NCBI RefSeq assembly: GCF_946893725.1
Contig: NZ_CAMPPE010000003.1
Coordinates: forward strand, 226,828 to 290,827
Source: Anaerococcus sp. Marseille-Q5996
GTDB lineage: Bacteria > Bacillota > Clostridia > Tissierellales > Peptoniphilaceae
Direction of reading: 5' to 3'
Length of the DNA stretch: 64,000 nt
The position numbers and the translations under genes were made by a program. Shown piece by piece: positions 29,031 through 38,252 of the stretch. A model generated the notes under the pieces. That model was not told where the DNA came from. It searched no databases and saw nothing but the letters and a program-made list of their open reading frames with translations. Every line of letters begins with the position of its first letter. The stretch's first letter is position 1.

Positions 29031-30768
29031 TATGGTTCTCCTTATAATTCTTAGCTTGTATTTCAAAAAGCTCTTTATATTCGCCGTTTAAATCAATCAG
29101 CTCATCATGACTTCCTTCTTCTATGATTTTTCCATTTTTAAGGTAAATGACCTTATCACAAAATTTAGTAGAAGCTAGCCTATGTGAGATAAATACACTT
29201 GATTTGTCCTTAGATTCCATATCATAAAGTTCATATAAATCTCTTTCTGCTATTGCATCCAGTTGAGCAGTTGGCTCATCTAATAATAGTAGCTTTGCAC
29301 TTTCTTTATTAAGAGCTCGAGCTAAAAATAATCTTTGTTTTTGCCCACCAGATATGTCCACTCCATCGTCATTCAGAGTTCTTAAGAGAATCTGTTCATC
29401 CTTTTTTTCATATTTATTTATAATTTCATCTAGGCCAGTTTTTTCGTAAAGTTCATTTGGACTTTTATCATTTCCACTCATTAACACATTTTCTTTGATA
29501 GTGTAGGGAAGTAAAAGAGAGTCTTGAAAAACTGCAGCAACATATGCTTTAAGATCAACATTATAACTATTTATGTCCTTGCCATTTAACAAAATTTGAC
29601 CACTAGTAGGCTCATAGAGGCCTGCTAGTAACATAGCTAAGCTTGTTTTACCAGCACCATTTTCTCCAACCAGTGCAATTGATTGGCCACTAGGAATATT
29701 TAGATTTATATGATCTAGAACATTTCTTTGAGTGTTTGGATATCTAAAACACACATCTTTTAGTTGGATGTCAAATCTATCAAAATCTAATCTATCGTAA
29801 TCTTTAATTTCATTTATTTTTAAAGATATGTATGGTTTCATAAATTTAAGATTCTTTGCTATATCAGCTAATGACATAGATAAAGCATAGGTTACTAGTA
29901 TAAATCCAAAAACAGCTGTAAAGAGGACATAAAACTCAGACACTTTTAAAAAACCTTCTGTAAGCTTTAAAATCATCCAAATAAAGACTGGAATGTCTCT
30001 TAGTAGAGAAATTGTTCTTGCAGCCACTTGGAGCTTTAAAACCTTTTTATTATTTTCTGCTAATTTTTGATACTTAAAGTTACTAACTCCAAAATAATAT
30101 TTTTTAAAGACACTTGTTATGTCATACATAAGAATATCAAGTTTAGATATAGGATTTTTCAGCTCATAATTAAGCTGGTTTAGTTGCTCCCAGGTATGGT
30201 CAATCTCTTCCCAGTACTCTTCATAGGTGAAAGCAAGTTTATAATATATTCTACCTGTGGCTAATGTCATTAAAACTATATATAAGACTAGATACCAATC
30301 AAGTTTAGTGAATATCCATAAAAATCCGATTAAACTTACTACCTGACCCATAGTTTGCGGCATGTAAAGTACGATACCTCCAAAACCATCGAAGGGATAT
30401 TCTATAGCTCTGTTAGCTTCGGTAATAGTTTCTTTTATTTTTTTATCTTGTTGGTCTTTGTATGATAGATTTAAGGAATAAGAAATAACTTTACTATTAA
30501 GGCTATAACGAATCCTATTCATTCTCATTCTGTAATTTCCTATTAAAAATGAAGATAAAAACCTTATAATAGAAGTTACTAAAAATAGACCTACAAAAAA
30601 TAGTAGGAAAAATTCGAGATTATTGTGCTTATTTTTGATAATATAAGCGGGAGCCAGTATCCATACAAATGGCAAGATTCCATTTAATATAGCATAGGCG
30701 ATAATTATAAAATACATAAATGGGTCTTTAGACCACATTTGTTTAAAAATAAATTTTATTTCTTTCAT
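29023..30768 (-). CDS. ABC exporter half-transporter (membrane + ATPase), first subunit
   Basis: 581 residues, six-helix exporter domain plus ATPase with Walker A LVGENGAGKTS, canonical-like ISGGQKQRL signature, Walker B LLLLDEPTAQLD and SHRLAST. Together with the overlapping downstream half-transporter it likely forms a heterodimeric exporter. Its AAGGAGG (30788-30794 on this strand) is about 20 bases before the ATG, much farther than usual, with a GC-rich hairpin between. A 27-residue ORF precedes it on the same transcript. Confidence 0.92.
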   Translation of the reverse strand: MKEIKFIFKQMWSKDPFMYFIIIAYAILNGILPFVWILAPAYIIKNKHNNLEFFLLFFVGLFLVTSIIRFLSSFLIGNYRMRMNRIRYSLNSKVISYSLNLSYKDQQDKKIKETITEANRAIEYPFDGFGGIVLYMPQTMGQVVSLIGFLWIFTKLDWYLVLYIVLMTLATGRIYYKLAFTYEEYWEEIDHTWEQLNQLNYELKNPISKLDILMYDITSVFKKYYFGVSNFKYQKLAENNKKVLKLQVAARTISLLRDIPVFIWMILKLTEGFLKVSEFYVLFTAVFGFILVTYALSMSLADIAKNLKFMKPYISLKINEIKDYDRLDFDRFDIQLKDVCFRYPNTQRNVLDHINLNIPSGQSIALVGENGAGKTSLAMLLAGLYEPTSGQILLNGKDINSYNVDLKAYVAAVFQDSLLLPYTIKENVLMSGNDKSPNELYEKTGLDEIINKYEKKDEQILLRTLNDDGVDISGGQKQRLFLARALNKESAKLLLLDEPTAQLDAIAERDLYELYDMESKDKSSVFISHRLASTKFCDKVIYLKNGKIIEEGSHDELIDLNGEYKELFEIQAKNYKENHNA

Positions 30769-30772
30769 AAGT

Positions 30773-30786
30773 GCGGAATTTTCCGC
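30773..30786 (-). promoter_or_regulatory. Hairpin between Shine-Dalgarno and start codon of the ABC gene
   Basis: GCGGA/TCCGC (30773-30777 with 30782-30786, tetraloop in between) is the only GC-rich element nearby. Folding would bring AAGGAGG (30788-30794) to normal distance from the ATG at 30768; unfolding would leave the start poorly served. Its role is inferred from position. Confidence 0.55.
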
Positions 30787-30804
30787 TTCCTCCTTGATTT
30801 TTGT

Positions 30805-30888
30805 TTATAGCCAAAGCAAGGAGTATATGTACTTACTTTGACTGTCAGATACGTTTATGCACCAATTTATTTTTAATCTATTGTTCAT
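30805..30888 (-). CDS. Uncharacterised 27-residue peptide ORF upstream of the ABC exporter pair
   Basis: A 28-codon ORF reading MNNRLKINWCINVSDSQSKY then IYSLLWL. It has an ideal ribosome binding site, AAGGAGG six bases before the ATG, and lies roughly 25 bases after a consensus promoter, so it is the first translated unit of the ABC transcript. The peptide has a basic N-terminus, one Cys (10), two Trp (9, 26) and a hydrophobic C-terminus; it has no obvious signal peptide or double-glycine leader. It could be a leader peptide controlling exporter translation, or a small peptide exported by the transporter. I do not recognise a family and no modification enzyme is adjacent. Confidence 0.6.
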   Translation of the reverse strand: MNNRLKINWCINVSDSQSKYIYSLLWL

Positions 30889-30917
30889 TTTTATCCTCCT
30901 TAAATATATTTATCAAT

Positions 30918-30946
30918 AGTATAGCATGATAAATTATTAATGTAAA
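30918..30946 (-). promoter_or_regulatory. SigmaA promoter of the micro-ORF/ABC exporter operon
   Basis: On the minus strand TTTACA (30941-30946), exactly 17 bp, TATACT (30918-30923). One of the best promoter matches in the window. Confidence 0.85.
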
Positions 30947-30973
30947 TATGTAAAAAATATGTGTAAAAATTTT

Positions 30974-30998
30974 AAAAAAAAGATGGCTAGCTGCCATC
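30974..30998 (-). terminator. Terminator of the AlaX-like gene
   Basis: Minus strand GATGGC (30993-30998), loop AGCTA, GCCATC (30982-30987), followed by eight T. It insulates the ABC operon promoter downstream. Confidence 0.88.
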
Positions 30999-31007
30999 AT
31001 GATTTTA

Positions 31008-31637
31008 TTATTCTAATATAATATCTCTACCTGCGATAAATTCTAGCTCCAGATCATTTCCAAAACTTTCGATTTCAGATATTTTAAATCCACGTACTTT
31101 TGATGTATTATCAAAGCAAATTTCGTTATTTATTACCTCTCCGAGGGGAGCTATGGAAGTTATTCCTTGCTTGTTATCAATTTTTAATGCTTTTTCAATT
31201 ATAAAATTAGTTTGATTTTCTATTAATGATTTATCAAAATTATCATAAAAATCTGCAATTTTTATTACCGACCTATCCTCAGTAATAGTTAACTTTAAAT
31301 CTTTTGCTTGGTAAAAGCTGGTGAATACTAATTTAAAAATAATAAATGCTGTATTATAAGCTAAATTTTTGATTCTGTTTTTATCATTTAATTTTAAAAT
31401 AACTTCTGACTTTTGAGGTCGGCCTTTAACTGTATGTATAATATTATCTCGCTTTTCTTCAATTGATACGATTTCTAAGTCAGATATACTGCCAAAATCT
31501 TTCAAAAATCCAAATGTTTCTGCCATAAATATTGTGCGGTCTAAAATTATTTGAGTGTAGTTATCTTGGGAACGTCTTGAGACTATATTTGCTTTTAATT
31601 CTGTTATTTCTGGATATTTTAAGTAAATTTTCTGCAT
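31008..31637 (-). CDS. Degenerate AlaX / alanyl-tRNA editing domain-like protein
   Basis: 209 residues. The order of motifs follows the AlaX/AlaRS editing fold: VVLDRT-type strand (TQIILDRTIF, 28-37), a D-x-G-x-I turn (DFGSISDLEIV), IHTVKG (67-72), a helix NRIKNLAYNTAFIIFKL (87-103) and CFDNTSKVRGFKISEIES (174-191), resembling CGGTHxxNTxxIGxFKI. The zinc ligands that define active editing enzymes, HxxxH in the helix and CxxxH later, are not kept (YNTAFIIF at 94-101; only Cys174 remains). So it is likely a non-catalytic relative. SD AAGGAAGG precedes the ATG; it is divergent from comEC. The family link is inference from motif order and is moderate. Confidence 0.5.
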   Translation of the reverse strand: MQKIYLKYPEITELKANIVSRRSQDNYTQIILDRTIFMAETFGFLKDFGSISDLEIVSIEEKRDNIIHTVKGRPQKSEVILKLNDKNRIKNLAYNTAFIIFKLVFTSFYQAKDLKLTITEDRSVIKIADFYDNFDKSLIENQTNFIIEKALKIDNKQGITSIAPLGEVINNEICFDNTSKVRGFKISEIESFGNDLELEFIAGRDIILE

Positions 31638-31702
31638 AATCTACCTTCCTTTAATTAAAACTAATACTTAATCATATGATATAATATACCCGAGGTTGGG
31701 CT

Positions 31703-33883
31703 ATGAGAAAGAAAATTTTTATCGCTTTAATAGGATTTATATCAGGAATAGGATTGTTCATTAATTTTGAATCAATTAATATTGTTTTCGTAATTCTTTT
31801 ATGCCTTATTTCTGGATTACTTATATATTTTATCGATAAAAAGCTTTTATTATTCCCGATAGGTCTTTCATTAGGTTTTATATTGAGTTTCTATAATTTA
31901 AAGCAATATAAACTTATAGACTATCCCGATAAAACATTAGAAATTACTATTTTAGAAAAAAGGAAAGTTAATGATAGATATAGATATTTTGTTAGGGCTA
32001 GAGGTCATAATATAACAGAAAAATCTCTTGTTTTTACAGAATATGATTTTGATATTGGCGATATTTATTTAATAGAAGGCGAGGTAAGCCTAGCAAATAA
32101 AAATACAAATCCAAACTTATTTAATTATAGAAATTATCTGATTTCAAAGGGAATTGCAAGTAATATTAAGTTAGAATCTATAAAGAAAAGTGCAAAAAGT
32201 AATTCTGTATTTTTAAATTTTAGGAAAAATTTTTATAACTATATTCATAAAATTTTTGAAAGCAATTTAAGTAAAGAAGCTTCAAATTTTATAATATCTG
32301 TAGTTTTAGGGGAAAATTTAATTCAAAATGATGGCATAAAAGATTTGGGACTTGCACATATTTTGGCTGTGTCTGGTTTACATATTGATTTGCTTTTGGC
32401 TTTTATACTTTTAATTTTCAGAAAAATAAATTTAAATTATAAATACGGATATATATTTGGACTTTTAACCTGTGGATTTTATGGATTTTTGATAGGCTTT
32501 CCATTTTCGGTAATTAGAGTTTTAATAATTAATTTGATTGGATTTCTAGCTTTTATTTGGCAAAAACCAGAAGATAAGATTAAATCTTTATTGATAGCAG
32601 CATTTTTGATATTATTATTTAATCCCTTTGCAATCTTAAATGCAGGTTTTGTTTTATCATTTGTAGCCACAAGTGGTGTTTACTTAATATATCCAAAAGT
32701 AAAAAGATTATTAAATGATAATTTAATATCAGAAAGTGTTAGATTTACAGCTTCAATTCAAGCAAGCATATTTCCTTTTACAGCATTTTATTATGGCAAA
32801 ATAAATTTGATGAGCATTATGGCAAACTTTTTAATTTTGCCGATTTTTACAATATCTATGTACATAATGTTTGTAATTGTTATATTTTATCCAATATTAA
32901 GATTTATCCTTACTCCAGTTTATTTTATTCTGGACTATTTAATAAATTCTATATTAAATTTAACTTCCATGTTAAGCGGTCTGAGATTTTTAAATATAGA
33001 ATTTATTCATCAAAACATATTAATATCCATATACCTCTATTTCCTAATATTAATTAGCATATATATTAGAAAATCAAATAAGGATTTGATAAAGAAATTT
33101 TATATAATAAATTTATTTATCGTAATTTCTAGTCTAGGATATGAAAAGCTAAATCCAGAAACTAGTTTTTCGATGATAGATATAGGCCAAGGCGATGCAT
33201 TTTTGATAAATGATAGGGGAGATTATTATTTAATTGATGTAGGTGGACCTAAGTATGATGATTATGATAGTGGCGAAAAAATATTAGTTCCTTATTTAAA
33301 ATCTATTGGTGTAAAAAATATAAAGGCTGTTTTTATTTCTCACGAGGATAGTGACCATAGCGGGAATATAAATCTACTAATGGACAACTTTTATGTAGAG
33401 CATATATTAACAAGTAAAAATAATATTGCTACTATTTCAAAATATAAACCAGAGATCATAAAAGAGAATGATACTATAAAATTAAAAAATGGATACATTG
33501 AGTGTATATTTGATGGAGAATCTGGTGAAGAAAATGCAGAATCACTTGGACTTTTAATTAACATTAAAGGTACAAAAATAATAACTTTGGGAGACTTGCC
33601 AAAAGAGTATGAAGAACAAATTGATCAAGAAGCTGATATTTTAAAAGTTTCCCACCATGGATCAAAAACTTCTACTTCAAAAGAATTTGTAGAAAAAGTA
33701 AAACCAAAGGCTGCACTAATATCTGCAGGACGCAATAATCGCTATGGCCACCCAAGTTCAGATGTAATTAATAATCTAGATGGAGTAAAAATGTTTAATA
33801 CCCAAACAGATGGAATGGTAAAAATATATTTTGATAAAAATGTAAGAATAGAAAAATATTTGAAAGGAGGTTTTTTTAAATGA
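31703..33883 (+). CDS. comEC: DNA internalisation protein ComEC/Rec2
   Basis: 726 residues. N-terminal membrane helices and DUF4131-like OB region, the polytopic Competence domain with the LGLAHILAVSGLHIDLLLA motif (around 217-235), and a C-terminal metallo-beta-lactamase domain with DIGQGDAFLI, SHEDSDHSGN and HHGSKTSTS. It forms the channel for single-stranded DNA during transformation. ATGA overlap with holA. Other competence genes are not in this window, so natural competence is possible but not shown. Confidence 0.95.
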   Translation: MRKKIFIALIGFISGIGLFINFESINIVFVILLCLISGLLIYFIDKKLLLFPIGLSLGFILSFYNLKQYKLIDYPDKTLEITILEKRKVNDRYRYFVRARGHNITEKSLVFTEYDFDIGDIYLIEGEVSLANKNTNPNLFNYRNYLISKGIASNIKLESIKKSAKSNSVFLNFRKNFYNYIHKIFESNLSKEASNFIISVVLGENLIQNDGIKDLGLAHILAVSGLHIDLLLAFILLIFRKINLNYKYGYIFGLLTCGFYGFLIGFPFSVIRVLIINLIGFLAFIWQKPEDKIKSLLIAAFLILLFNPFAILNAGFVLSFVATSGVYLIYPKVKRLLNDNLISESVRFTASIQASIFPFTAFYYGKINLMSIMANFLILPIFTISMYIMFVIVIFYPILRFILTPVYFILDYLINSILNLTSMLSGLRFLNIEFIHQNILISIYLYFLILISIYIRKSNKDLIKKFYIINLFIVISSLGYEKLNPETSFSMIDIGQGDAFLINDRGDYYLIDVGGPKYDDYDSGEKILVPYLKSIGVKNIKAVFISHEDSDHSGNINLLMDNFYVEHILTSKNNIATISKYKPEIIKENDTIKLKNGYIECIFDGESGEENAESLGLLINIKGTKIITLGDLPKEYEEQIDQEADILKVSHHGSKTSTSKEFVEKVKPKAALISAGRNNRYGHPSSDVINNLDGVKMFNTQTDGMVKIYFDKNVRIEKYLKGGFFK

Positions 33884-34896
33884 ATTTCAAAGAATTTATG
33901 AATCTTTTAATCGATGATAAAACTAGTGGAGTTTATTTATTTGATTCTAAAGAAGAATTTTTAAACGATACTATCATAGAAGAAGTGCGTAACAAAGTAA
34001 ATATTCCTGACTTTAACTTAGTAGAAATAAAGGGAAGTAAGGATGTAGAATTAATTAAAACTTCTTATGAAACTTACCCGGTTATGGAAGATAAAAAGTT
34101 TATAATTTGGAGAAATATAGACTTATCAAAAAATTCTATAAAGGAATATGAAAGTACGCTTGAAGTTTTATCAAATGATTTTAAGTCATTTCCAGATTTT
34201 TCTACACTGTTAATTTTTTCTGATAATCCACCATTCAAAGGTAAATTTTATAAAAATATTGCAAAAGATGGTGAAATTGTAGAAATTAATAGACTTAATC
34301 AAAAAGAATTAGAGTCATTTATTGGAAAAAGATTTGTTAGAAATGGCAAAAAAATCCAAAGATCACTTGTAGTTGAAATAGTAAATAGGTTTTCATACCT
34401 AAATAAAGACAGTGAAATTGACCTTTATCAAATAGTGAACGTTGTTGATAAAATCATTGCAAATTCTAGTGAAGAAATTGTAAAATCACAGGATGTATTT
34501 GATCAGCTAGATGAAGTTTTAAATATAAATATATTTAATTTAACAGATGCAATGAGTGCCAAAAATCCAAAGGAAGCGACAAGTATTTATTTAAAAATGG
34601 CAAGGGCTAATGAAGATTTATTTATGATCTACCATATGATAATAAGGCAGATAAGAAATCTAATAGGTGTAAAATCTTTATACATAAATGGATACAACGA
34701 TACTTTTATGATGAAAAATCTTGGAATTGGAGCTTATGAATTAAAGAAAATTAAGAATTATAGTAGAAATTTTTCTTTGCCGGAATTATTTGATATCCAC
34801 TCTAGGATGTTTGATATGGAATATAGGCAAAAATCAGTTGATTTTGATATGGAATTAGAATTATTATTGTTAATTAGGGAAATTTCTGCAAAATAA
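33880..34896 (+). CDS. holA: DNA polymerase III delta subunit
   Basis: 338 residues; clamp-loader subunit that opens the beta sliding clamp. The AAA-like N-terminal fold and C-terminal collar show typical segments: LIFSDNPPFKGKFYK, FIGKRFVRNGKKI and the C-terminal AMSAKNPKEA...MIIRQIRNLIGVKSL. The comEC-holA-rpsT order is conserved in Firmicutes. Overlaps comEC by four bases; AAAGGAGG is inside the comEC 3' end. Confidence 0.92.
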   Translation: MNFKEFMNLLIDDKTSGVYLFDSKEEFLNDTIIEEVRNKVNIPDFNLVEIKGSKDVELIKTSYETYPVMEDKKFIIWRNIDLSKNSIKEYESTLEVLSNDFKSFPDFSTLLIFSDNPPFKGKFYKNIAKDGEIVEINRLNQKELESFIGKRFVRNGKKIQRSLVVEIVNRFSYLNKDSEIDLYQIVNVVDKIIANSSEEIVKSQDVFDQLDEVLNINIFNLTDAMSAKNPKEATSIYLKMARANEDLFMIYHMIIRQIRNLIGVKSLYINGYNDTFMMKNLGIGAYELKKIKNYSRNFSLPELFDIHSRMFDMEYRQKSVDFDMELELLLLIREISAK

Positions 34897-34956
34897 AATG
34901 AGCAATTATCAGTAGACATATGTGTGGATCCATTACTGATTATTGCTCATTTTTTA
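34895..34956. terminator. Bidirectional terminator between holA and rpsT
   Basis: A 20-bp stem with one mismatch (34895-34914 with 34934-34953; arms start AAAATGAGCAAT), 19-nt loop, T run. Shared by convergent genes. Confidence 0.9.
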
Positions 34957-35226
34957 TTAAGCATTTTGTGCTTCATTCATTGCTTTTTGTAATCTAGATG
35001 CTGTTCTAGCTACTTTATTTTTGTGTATAATGTTTTTTGCTTCAGCCTGTTTCATTCTTTTATCAACGTGTCTAAAGATTTCACGAGCTTCGTCAACATT
35101 ACCAGCTTCTAAAGCTTGATCAAATTTTTTGATGTATGTTTTGATTTCTGATTTTTTTGCTTTATTTCTTTCAGTATCTCTTTTTGTTGTTTCGATTCTT
35201 TTTTGAGCTGATTTAATATTTGCCAT
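34957..35226 (-). CDS. rpsT: 30S ribosomal protein S20
   Basis: 89 residues: MANIKSAQKRIETTKRDTER and the C-terminal HKNKVARTASRLQKAMN are characteristic. The frame is open to 35301 but GAGGGTGA directly precedes the ATG at 35226. Transcribed opposite to its neighbours from its own promoter, as in many Firmicutes. Confidence 0.97.
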   Translation of the reverse strand: MANIKSAQKRIETTKRDTERNKAKKSEIKTYIKKFDQALEAGNVDEAREIFRHVDKRMKQAEAKNIIHKNKVARTASRLQKAMNEAQNA

Positions 35227-35272
35227 TATTTCACCCTCTTTCTTAGTTAGTCTTTTTTTGCTTGACTGATAC

Positions 35273-35301
35273 ATTTTACCATAGAAAATTGAAACATACA
35301 A
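35273..35301 (-). promoter_or_regulatory. Promoter of rpsT
   Basis: Minus strand TTGTAT (35296-35301), 17 bp, TAAAAT (35273-35278) with a TGG extension before the -10. Confidence 0.7.
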
Positions 35302-35328
35302 GTTTTATTTATTAATTAGCCTAAATAA

Positions 35329-35357
35329 TTGGTAGTTTTTGACTTTTATATTATAAT
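35329..35357 (+). promoter_or_regulatory. Promoter of lepB-lepA
   Basis: TTGGTA (35329-35334), 17 bp, TATAAT (35352-35357), about 27 bases before the lepB ATG. Confidence 0.7.
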
Positions 35358-35383
35358 ATAATAATGAATGAGAGGATATTTAT

Positions 35384-36037
35384 ATGACTAATGAAAATGA
35401 AAAAGTAAAAGTTGTTGTAGAACCAGAAACTAATAATGGCCCTACAATTGTGAAAAATGAAAGTATCAATGATAAAAAAGATCCTAAAAAAGACGATGAA
35501 GGCATACTTGATTGGATAAAATCAATAGTCGTTGCTCTTTTAATTGCCGCACTTATCAAGTGGCTGTTTATAGATGCAACAAGGGTATCGGGAAAATCCA
35601 TGTTAAATACTCTGCATGATGGAGATATGCTTTTTATGAATAAAATCGGTAAGCACTTCCACGATTATGACAGAGGAGATATTGTAATCTTAAATGCGCC
35701 AGATTTTCCAGGCAAACTTTATGTAAAAAGAGTAGTAGGCCTTCCAGGCGATACAGTAACTCTAAAAGATGAAAAAGTATATATCAACGACGAAGAACTA
35801 AAAGAACCATATACATCTGTAGACTACACTCTACAAACAAGTGATACTTATGAATGGTATCTTTTAGACGGCCAATATTTTGTAATGGGTGATAACAGGG
35901 CAGAAGGTGCCAGCAATGACTCAAGAAATTACGGTCCAGTTCAAAAAGAAGAAATAGTAGGTCATGCATTTTATAGATTTTATCCATTTAATGACATGGG
36001 AAATATAGACAATAATCCATACGGAGAAAATAAATAG
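35384..36037 (+). CDS. lepB: Signal peptidase I
   Basis: 217 residues. Acidic/basic cytoplasmic N-terminus (1-40), one membrane helix (about 44-63), then the extracellular catalytic domain with Ser72 (SGKSMLNTLHDGD) and Lys115 (YVKRVVGLPGD), plus the MGDNR...SNDSRNYG box. Cleaves signal peptides of secreted proteins such as the GH3 enzyme at 61265. Abuts lepA directly (stop and ATG adjacent), an arrangement also seen in other bacteria. Confidence 0.96.
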   Translation: MTNENEKVKVVVEPETNNGPTIVKNESINDKKDPKKDDEGILDWIKSIVVALLIAALIKWLFIDATRVSGKSMLNTLHDGDMLFMNKIGKHFHDYDRGDIVILNAPDFPGKLYVKRVVGLPGDTVTLKDEKVYINDEELKEPYTSVDYTLQTSDTYEWYLLDGQYFVMGDNRAEGASNDSRNYGPVQKEEIVGHAFYRFYPFNDMGNIDNNPYGENK

Positions 36038-37858
36038 ATGACACAAAGAAAAGACAATATAAGAAATTTTTCTATAATTGCCCACATAGACCATGGTAAA
36101 AGCACTCTTGCTGATAGGCTGATTGAAAAATCCGAACACCTATCTGAAAGAGAAATGCAAAATCAAATGTTAGATGATATGGAGCTAGAACGTGAGCGTG
36201 GAATTACAATTAAATTAAAATCAATCAAAATCCATTATAAGGCGAATGATGGTAAGATTTATGATTTAAACCTAATTGACACACCAGGTCACGTTGACTT
36301 TAACTACGAAGTATCAAGATCTTTAAAAGCTTGTGAAGGTGCAATATTAGTTGTAGATTCAAGCCAAGGTGTAGAAGCACAAACCCTTGCTAATACATAT
36401 CTAGCCCTAGACCAAGACTTAGAAATATTACCAGTTTTAAATAAAATTGACCTGCCATCAGCAAGAGTTGATGAAGTGAAAAAAGAAATTGAAAACCAAA
36501 TAGGTCTTGAAACTGATGGGATTCCATTAGTTTCAGCTAAAACTGGCCTAAATATTGAAGATGTACTTGAAGATATAGTAGAAAATATTCCAGCACCAGA
36601 AGACCACGATGATAAGCCACTAAAAGCACTTATTTTTGATTCATATTATGATGCTTATCGTGGGGTTATTTGTTATGTGCGTATTTTTGAAGGGGTTGTA
36701 AAACCTGGAGATACTATAAAAATGATGAATACTGGTAAAACTTATGAGGTAAATACCGTAGGTTATACCATGAAAAATCGTATTGAAACCAAGGAGTTGC
36801 GTTCTGGTGATGTAGGATTTATAGAAGCTAGTATAAAAGAAGTAAAAGATGCTAGGGTTGGTGATACCATCACAAATGCAGAAAAACCAACTGATCAACC
36901 ACTTTCAGGCTACAAAGAAGTTCTGCCAATGGTTTATTCTGGTATATATCCAGCAGAAGGTGAAAGTTTTGATAAACTCCGTGATGCATTAGAAAAACTT
37001 CAAGTAAATGATGCAGCCTTAGTATTTGAGCAAGAAAATTCCCAAGCCCTTGGTGTAGGTTTACGTTCAGGATTTTTGGGACTACTCCATATGGATATCA
37101 TTACTCAAAGGCTAGAACGTGAGTATGATTTAAATATTATTGCTACAGCACCATCAGTTATCTACAGGGTAAAACTAAAGGGTGCAAGCGAAGAAATTGA
37201 AATCCAAAACCCAAATGATTTTCCAGACCCAGCTACAATTGATTATATAGAAGAACCGATGACTAGAGCAGAAATTATAACTCCAAGTGACTATATAGGA
37301 CAAATAATGAGTCTTGCCCAAAATCGTCGTGGAGAATTGATTGATATGCACTATATAGACGACACCCGTGTATCTATAAAATATAAGTTACCATTAAATG
37401 AGGTTATTTATAACTTCTTTGATAGTTTAAAGTCAAGAACTCGTGGATATGCATCACTTGATTATGAAGTAACAGGATATGCTCCAAGTAATCTAGTAAA
37501 ACTTGAAATCTTAATCAATGACCAAGTAGTAGATGCGCTTTCAATTATTGTTCACAAAGATAGTGCATATGCTAGAGGTCGTGGCATTGTTGAAAAACTT
37601 AAAGATGAGATTCCACGCCAACAATTTGCTGTACCAATCCAAGCAGCTATCGGTGGAAAAGTAATAGCTCGTGAAACTGTTAGAGCTCTTAGAAAAGACG
37701 TTATCGCAAAATGTTACGGTGGAGATATTTCCAGAAAGAAAAAACTGCTTGAAAAACAAAAAGAAGGTAAGAAACGTATGCGTCAGTTAGGAAATGTAGA
37801 AGTTCCACAAGATGCATTCCTAGCAGTATTAAAATATGATGATGAACAATCAAACTAA
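36038..37858 (+). CDS. lepA: Elongation factor 4 (LepA)
   Basis: 606 residues; ribosome-binding translational GTPase. G1 [10 protein letters not shown]2 RGITIK, G3 DTPGHVDF, G4 NKIDLP and the LepA-specific C-terminal domain ([20 protein letters not shown] near the end) are intact. The usual next gene, hemW, is 2.4 kb downstream after three unrelated genes. Confidence 0.98.
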   Translation: MTQRKDNIRNFSIIAHIDHGKSTLADRLIEKSEHLSEREMQNQMLDDMELERERGITIKLKSIKIHYKANDGKIYDLNLIDTPGHVDFNYEVSRSLKACEGAILVVDSSQGVEAQTLANTYLALDQDLEILPVLNKIDLPSARVDEVKKEIENQIGLETDGIPLVSAKTGLNIEDVLEDIVENIPAPEDHDDKPLKALIFDSYYDAYRGVICYVRIFEGVVKPGDTIKMMNTGKTYEVNTVGYTMKNRIETKELRSGDVGFIEASIKEVKDARVGDTITNAEKPTDQPLSGYKEVLPMVYSGIYPAEGESFDKLRDALEKLQVNDAALVFEQENSQALGVGLRSGFLGLLHMDIITQRLEREYDLNIIATAPSVIYRVKLKGASEEIEIQNPNDFPDPATIDYIEEPMTRAEIITPSDYIGQIMSLAQNRRGELIDMHYIDDTRVSIKYKLPLNEVIYNFFDSLKSRTRGYASLDYEVTGYAPSNLVKLEILINDQVVDALSIIVHKDSAYARGRGIVEKLKDEIPRQQFAVPIQAAIGGKVIARETVRALRKDVIAKCYGGDISRKKKLLEKQKEGKKRMRQLGNVEVPQDAFLAVLKYDDEQSN

Positions 37859-37890
37859 AAGCGACCTAGTAAAAAACTAGATCGCTTTTT
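37857..37890. terminator. Bidirectional terminator between lepA and the VOC gene
   Basis: AAAAGCGACCTAGT (37857-37870) with ACTAGATCGCTTTT (37876-37889), one mismatch, A5 loop, T run. Its AAAAGCGA...CTAG core resembles the terminator at 27236-27270. Confidence 0.88.
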
Positions 37891-38252
37891 TATTTGTAGA
37901 ATACTGCTTCAATATTATTTCCATCAAAATCATGAAAAAATGCTGCGTAATAATTTGGAGCATAATGCTCTCTTATGCCCGGAGCACCATTATCTTTTGC
38001 TCCTAACTCTAAGGCCTTATTATAAAAGTTATTTACTTCTTCTTCACTATCAACTCTAAAGGCTATATGAAAGTCATTTGGTTTTCCTTCAACAAGCCAT
38101 AATTCATTTGCAAAATCAGAATCTTCCCTACCAAAGCCAACTGCATCTTCATAATCAACTTTCTTAACTAAGTCAATTTCAGCAAGAACTTTTTCATAAA
38201 AATCTTTAGATTTTCCTATATCAGAAACTTGTAAACTTATATGGTCAATCAT
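37890..38252 (-). CDS. VOC-superfamily (glyoxalase/dioxygenase-like) protein
   Basis: 120 residues, two beta-alpha-beta-beta-beta modules. Starts MIDHISLQVSDIGKSKDFYEKVL and ends FFHDFDGNNIEAVFYK, the usual first and last strands with possible metal ligands His4, His80-region FHIAF and Glu115. Substrate cannot be assigned. Its ribosome binding site is an unusual run of seven G (38257-38263). Converges on lepA, diverges from the permease gene. Confidence 0.88.
   Translation of the reverse strand: MIDHISLQVSDIGKSKDFYEKVLAEIDLVKKVDYEDAVGFGREDSDFANELWLVEGKPNDFHIAFRVDSEEEVNNFYNKALELGAKDNGAPGIREHYAPNYYAAFFHDFDGNNIEAVFYK

Noticed and set aside
30805..30888. Claim that the micro-ORF is a RiPP precursor
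   Set aside because: No radical SAM, LanM, YcaO or peptidase gene is next to it and there is no recognisable leader/core boundary; kept only as a peptide ORF of unknown role.
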